Shown one piece after another: positions 6,850 to 9,183 of a stretch of 9,183 nt of DNA. Both the position numbers and the translations under genes were made by a program. Position 1 is the first letter of the stretch. The number at the start of each line of letters is the position of its first letter. The notes under the pieces were generated by a model. The model was not told where the DNA came from. It saw only the letters and a list, made by a program, of their open reading frames with translations, and made no database searches. Origin of the DNA: Clostridiales bacterium (GTDB taxonomy: Bacteria > Bacillota > Clostridia > Peptostreptococcales > Anaerovoracaceae); assembly GCA_012799165.1 (NCBI GenBank), contig JAAZLU010000024.1, positions 1 through 9,183 of the forward strand, given 5' to 3'.

Positions 6850-6878
6850 AATTTAAACCTATTACCCCCGCATGTCAA
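6850..6878 (-). promoter_or_regulatory. Sigma-A-type promoter of the DUF3793-flavodoxin-ABC operon
   Basis: On the minus strand a perfect TTGACA (6873-6878) is separated by 17 bp from TAAATT (6850-6855, 4 of 6 matches to TATAAT). Transcription would start near 6843, inside the 6831-6846 operator, leaving a leader of about 105 nt before the DUF3793 ATG. The promoter lies just past the methyltransferase stop codon; I see no good terminator between, so some read-through from upstream is possible. Confidence 0.75.
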
Positions 6879-6911
6879 TAGTAAAATTCGAAGATGCTCT
6901 CTTTTTGAAAC

Positions 6912-7745
6912 CTACTCAAAAATCATTTTGTTTATAGACATCTTTGTAAGACTGTCGCCGAGCCTAGCAAGGAGGCGATGAAGGAAGCGTATACCGGGGC
7001 TTTTCATATCGTAGTAACCAAGCATATAACCCCTGAATGATACCTTTATCTTATCCGACCAATTTAGATCTTTTGCCGGGTCGTTCACATAGAAAAACTC
7101 GTCGATATCTTTAATCTCCATGTTCTTTAAAGCTGTCTTAAGCATAAGCCTAGTCCCCAGCTTCCCTACGCTATCGAAGACCAGACAGCCCTTAGGAAAT
7201 CTTTGCGCAAGCTCCAGTACCAGAGATTTTACTTCCTCCGTCTTAAAATAGTGAAACACACCTGCGGCAAAGAAAATTGCTCCCTTGGAAGCATCGACCT
7301 TGTCCATCCAGGAATAGTCCCGCAAGTCGCAAGCTATATTAAACTCGCGCTCGCTTTCGGGAATCAATTGCTCGCGAATGGCTATTACATCCGGAAAATC
7401 GACATTGATAATCTTGCAGAGGCCGTTATCGCAAGCCTTTCCCGTTTCATCCAGGCCGCAGCCCAGATTGACGACTGCCGCTTCGGGGTATTGCGACAGA
7501 TAGTTGTTAATTTCCCACTTAATATCCAGCTGACGCATGGCAGCTTCGAGGGCGCCGAATTCGTAAATAAACGAATCCTTCTTTTTCTCCAGTTCGGAAA
7601 AGTCGTAATCCAGCCTCTCGCATAGCCTCTCGGCAAAAACATCCGTATAAAGTTCGGGGAACTTTTCGGAGCACATTTTCCTCCCGTACAGCGGAATTAT
7701 GAGCGTTTCCTGCACGCTGTTCTTTTCTATCTTCAGCTTTTCCAT
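6912..7745 (-). CDS. Class I SAM-dependent methyltransferase, leucine carboxyl methyltransferase-like
   Basis: A 277-residue soluble methyltransferase. The SAM-binding motif I is VVNLGCGLDE (91-100). The acidic end of strand 2 is in NVDFPDVIAIR (114-124, Asp116 the likely ribose ligand), followed by CDLRDYSW (139-146) and GVFHYF (162-167). This order (GxGxD, VDxPxVIxxR, DLRD..W) is the pattern of the LCMT/PPM family, which in bacteria acts on small molecules, often beside polyketide, NRPS or siderophore genes; the substrate here cannot be told. The ATG at 7745 has a strong Shine-Dalgarno (GGAGAGGAG, about 8 nt upstream). It lies 195 bp after the DUF6796-like gene on the same strand with no clear promoter or terminator in between, so the two are probably one unit under the operator at 8701-8716. 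It is placed next to the DUF3793/flavodoxin/ABC operon, which carries the same operator. Confidence 0.85.
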   Translation of the reverse strand: MEKLKIEKNSVQETLIIPLYGRKMCSEKFPELYTDVFAERLCERLDYDFSELEKKKDSFIYEFGALEAAMRQLDIKWEINNYLSQYPEAAVVNLGCGLDETGKACDNGLCKIINVDFPDVIAIREQLIPESEREFNIACDLRDYSWMDKVDASKGAIFFAAGVFHYFKTEEVKSLVLELAQRFPKGCLVFDSVGKLGTRLMLKTALKNMEIKDIDEFFYVNDPAKDLNWSDKIKVSFRGYMLGYYDMKSPGIRFLHRLLARLGDSLTKMSINKMIFE

Positions 7746-7940
7746 TTCTATATCTCCTCTCCGAAATATCTTGAGAATTTTTTCGCTTCGGAAGTAGCTA
7801 CGAAGCTAACACAGCTGCTGCGAACAAAGCGAAGCGGAGTGAAGTAGCAACTGATGTAGGTTCCATGCAAAGCCTTCCCGAGAAAGCGAGCGTTAGCGTA
7901 GCTCGATTGGACGAAGGCGACTGCTTGCAACGGCAAGACT
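7746..7940. repeat. Repeat-like spacer rich in GCGAAGC/GAAGTAGC units
   Basis: This gap is built of reiterated short units on the plus strand. GAAGTAGC occurs at 7791-7798 and 7841-7848, and GCGAAGC is followed by GTGAAGTAGC at 7829-7848. GCTTCG (7785-7790) and CGAAGC (7801-7806) form an inverted repeat around a GTAGCTAC palindrome. CGAGC/GCTCG at about 7887-7905 and CTTGC/GCAAG at 7924-7937 add further hairpins. No transposase or terminator is present. It looks like a small dispersed intergenic element or a structured mRNA spacer between two co-transcribed genes. Confidence 0.4.
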
Positions 7941-8660
7941 CTAAGTTGCAGTATATCTTTCTTTTGCTTTGCTCAGCATCAGCAGAGCACCGCTTATCTT
8001 CCATAGATTCCCGAATGTTGCAGCTCCCATATTTATAGCGTTCACTATCGCATGATTGCCGAAGATATTGACGAGGCTTATAAGCGCTGCGCCCACCGGT
8101 ATCGAAAACACCCAACACCAACGAGGAAAAGGACTAAAACCCTTGACGATCGCCCCTATATGCGCACAGGTCGATATTATTACACATGCGATTAGGGCGA
8201 TATAGAAAGGCAGCGAAAAGTAAGATGCAAATTTAATGGAAGCCGCCAGAGCGCTTTCGGGACTTGCCGCAGTCATATATTTATAAAAAAAGGCGGTAGC
8301 CAGCGAGGACGCATGAACCCCCGAGCCTCCGAAAGTAAAGGCGGCGAAAATTCCCACTCCGTAGAGACGCGCATACTTTAGGGAATAGGGCTTGATTAGC
8401 TTGTAAATACCGATATGTCCGACGCCGGACATCGGAACGCCAATCATACCTAAAATAACAGACAAGAAGAGCCTGAAGTCCGATACATCAAGGTAGTGAT
8501 GGATCTGCCCCTCAAAGCCTGCTATAGCCGTATTCCGAACACCCCAGCCAACGAGTATGTCGCCGGCGAGATTGATTAAAGCTCCCGCAATACCTATTTT
8601 AAGAAGGAGGCTCACCCTGCCCCAATCTATATCTTCTCGCAATTCAATTCTATCCTTCAT
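7941..8660 (-). CDS. Six-helix integral membrane protein, DUF6796-like
   Basis: A 239-residue polytopic membrane protein with about six hydrophobic helices (near 17-38, 62-88, 98-122, 148-170, 180-200 and 212-230). Overall look and length suggest the DUF6796 family, but this is recognition from memory and no function is known. Polar residues within or near helices include His54-His55, His82, His116 and His167, which might contact a substrate or metal. There is no cleavable signal peptide and no ATPase or peptidase motif. The ATG at 8660 has AAAGGA six bases upstream. It is the first gene behind the promoter at 8724-8752 with its operator, and the methyltransferase is next on the same strand. 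Shared control with the flavodoxin/ABC operon suggests a role in the same stress response, possibly as a small-molecule permease, but that is inference. Confidence 0.8.
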   Translation of the reverse strand: MKDRIELREDIDWGRVSLLLKIGIAGALINLAGDILVGWGVRNTAIAGFEGQIHHYLDVSDFRLFLSVILGMIGVPMSGVGHIGIYKLIKPYSLKYARLYGVGIFAAFTFGGSGVHASSLATAFFYKYMTAASPESALAASIKFASYFSLPFYIALIACVIISTCAHIGAIVKGFSPFPRWCWVFSIPVGAALISLVNIFGNHAIVNAINMGAATFGNLWKISGALLMLSKAKERYTAT

Positions 8661-8700
8661 ACTCTGTCCTTTAACGCTCTTAGGAATTTGCAGCCCTCGA

Positions 8701-8716
8701 GTTAGACAAATCTAAC
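8701..8716. promoter_or_regulatory. Palindromic operator at the DUF6796-like gene start site
   Basis: GTTAGACAAATCTAAC is identical to the 16-mer at 6831-6846. It starts 7 bp after the predicted -10 hexamer, so it lies at or just past +1, about 40 bp upstream of the start codon. Two exact copies at equivalent positions in two promoters, about 1.9 kb apart, indicate one regulator for both units. Confidence 0.78.
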
Positions 8717-8723
8717 CTCCATC

Positions 8724-8752
8724 ATTCTATCAGAGCAGTTTTACAGATTCAA
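8724..8752 (-). promoter_or_regulatory. Sigma-A-type promoter of the DUF6796-like/methyltransferase unit
   Basis: On the minus strand TTGAAT (8747-8752, 4 of 6) and TAGAAT (8724-8729, 5 of 6) are spaced by exactly 17 bp. Predicted transcription starts near 8717, at the operator edge, giving a leader of about 57 nt. The terminator at 8863-8890 isolates it from the Fic gene. Confidence 0.7.
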
Positions 8753-8862
8753 CAATAAGTTTAAGCGATTCCTGGGAGGTAAGAGACTAAGTAGCCTTAA
8801 AAATAGGCATCGAAAGTGAAGAAGGTGCATAGGCTTTGGTGAACGAGTTGCGACAAAGACAT

Positions 8863-8890
8863 AAAAACGAGAGCAGACACGCTACCCTCG
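8863..8890 (-). terminator. Intrinsic terminator after the Fic gene
   Basis: The minus-strand RNA from 8890 to 8868 folds into a 9-bp stem (seven Watson-Crick pairs, two G-U) with a 5-nt loop, CGUGU. TTTTT follows at once (8867-8863). It starts 59 nt past the Fic stop codon. The plus strand also has a T-run (8892-8896) after the hairpin, so it could work in both directions. Confidence 0.8.
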
Positions 8891-8949
8891 GTTTTTCACA
8901 AGTTAATTATAAAATCGGGCAACTTAGTTAATGCCGGAAATCCGCGCCC

Positions 8950-9183
8950 CTATTCGATATTCCTAATATCTTCCGTCCTATAGATGTTATACCCTTCGTA
9001 GTAATAACTCGCATCGATGCCTTTCATATAGACTTCGCGGTCATTAATCTTATCTGTCAATGCCACTTTCAGCAAAACCTTTATCTCAACATTTTTTATA
9101 GGGCTTCGTTCCATAGCCAGTAAATAATCTCCCTTATTTACTCGACTCCAATCGACGACGAGTCCGAGTTCTTTTTTAAGAAT
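8950..9183 (-). CDS. Fic family protein, C-terminal fragment (gene continues beyond window)
   Basis: The last 77 codons and TAG stop of a gene that enters from the right edge, open in this frame to 9183. The peptide contains ELGLVVDWSRV, YLLAMERSPI, IKVLLKVALTDKINDREVY and MKGIDASYYYEGYN. I recognise these as the C-terminal tail of Fic/DOC-type proteins, which transfer AMP or related groups from nucleotides to target proteins, often as toxin-antitoxin toxins. The catalytic HPFxxGNGR motif lies outside the window, so activity cannot be judged. It ends cleanly and is followed by a strong terminator, so it appears functionally separate from the operator-controlled genes downstream. Confidence in the family is good, by pattern recognition only. 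Confidence 0.8.
   Translation of the reverse strand: MLKKELGLVVDWSRVNKGDYLLAMERSPIKNVEIKVLLKVALTDKINDREVYMKGIDASYYYEGYNIYRTEDIRNIE

Larger units (their letters stand above)
8717..8949. other. Intergenic region between fic and the DUF6796-like gene
   Basis: No gene is supported here on either strand. The stretch holds the Fic terminator (8863-8890) and the promoter at 8724-8752. Between them is only a small GCCT/AGGC hairpin around 8794-8808. AGTTAAT occurs twice near 8901-8932 with no clear role. Confidence 0.6.

Noticed and set aside
6902..6922. TTTTTGA/TCAAAAA inverted repeat at the methyltransferase stop codon, as a terminator
   Set aside because: The stem is AT-only apart from one G-C pair, overlaps the coding end and has no following T-run on the minus strand.
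7748..7936. Minus-strand 62-codon frame in the gap between the DUF6796-like gene and the methyltransferase
   Set aside because: It starts at a TTG without a Shine-Dalgarno, and its sequence is just the reiterated repeat units read as codons. It ends inside the methyltransferase ribosome-binding site.
1..9183. CRISPR arrays, tRNA or rRNA genes, insertion sequences
   Set aside because: No regularly spaced direct repeats, tRNA-like cloverleaf, rRNA segment or transposase frame was seen on either strand.

Overview
The window (9,183 bp, roughly half G+C) reads as chromosomal DNA of an anaerobic Bacillota, most likely a clostridial lineage. This rests on a short clostridial-type flavodoxin, a DUF3793 protein, purine-rich Shine-Dalgarno sites and heavy use of ATA and AGG codons. 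The genus cannot be named from the sequence. Every supported gene lies on the minus strand, so transcription runs from high to low coordinates.

Layout in transcription order. (1) 9183-8950 is the C-terminal end of a Fic-family protein, closed by a strong intrinsic terminator at 8863-8890. (2) A sigma-A-type promoter (8724-8752) with a palindromic operator at its start site (8701-8716) precedes a six-helix membrane protein resembling DUF6796 (8660-7941). A 195-bp repeat-like spacer follows, then a class I SAM methyltransferase of the leucine carboxyl methyltransferase (LCMT) type (7745-6912). (3) A second promoter (6850-6878) carries the identical 16-bp operator (6831-6846), a diverged third copy (6773-6790) and a GC-rich hairpin. 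It drives DUF3793 (6736-6158), a flavodoxin (6099-5674) and two ABC exporter-fold half-transporters (5540-3702 and 3701-1953) that abut each other. (4) After a 219-bp gap comes a copper P1B-type ATPase, CopA (1733 to beyond the left edge).

Working model. The TTAG...CTAA palindromes resemble DtxR/IdeR-family metal-repressor boxes, although the half-site spacing is not the classical one. A flavodoxin (a common iron-sparing replacement for ferredoxin), a Cys-rich DUF3793 protein and a YbtP/YbtQ- or IrtA/IrtB-like ABC pair fit an iron-starvation regulon, perhaps one that takes up a metal chelate and releases the metal by reduction. The methyltransferase and the DUF6796-like protein carry the same operator and probably belong to the same response. 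This functional assignment is inference; the genes, promoters and operators are read directly.

The most unusual single feature is in the upstream ABC subunit. Its Walker A motif reads GPSGGGTTT, with Thr401 where the normally invariant lysine should be, while all its other ATPase motifs and all motifs of its partner are intact.
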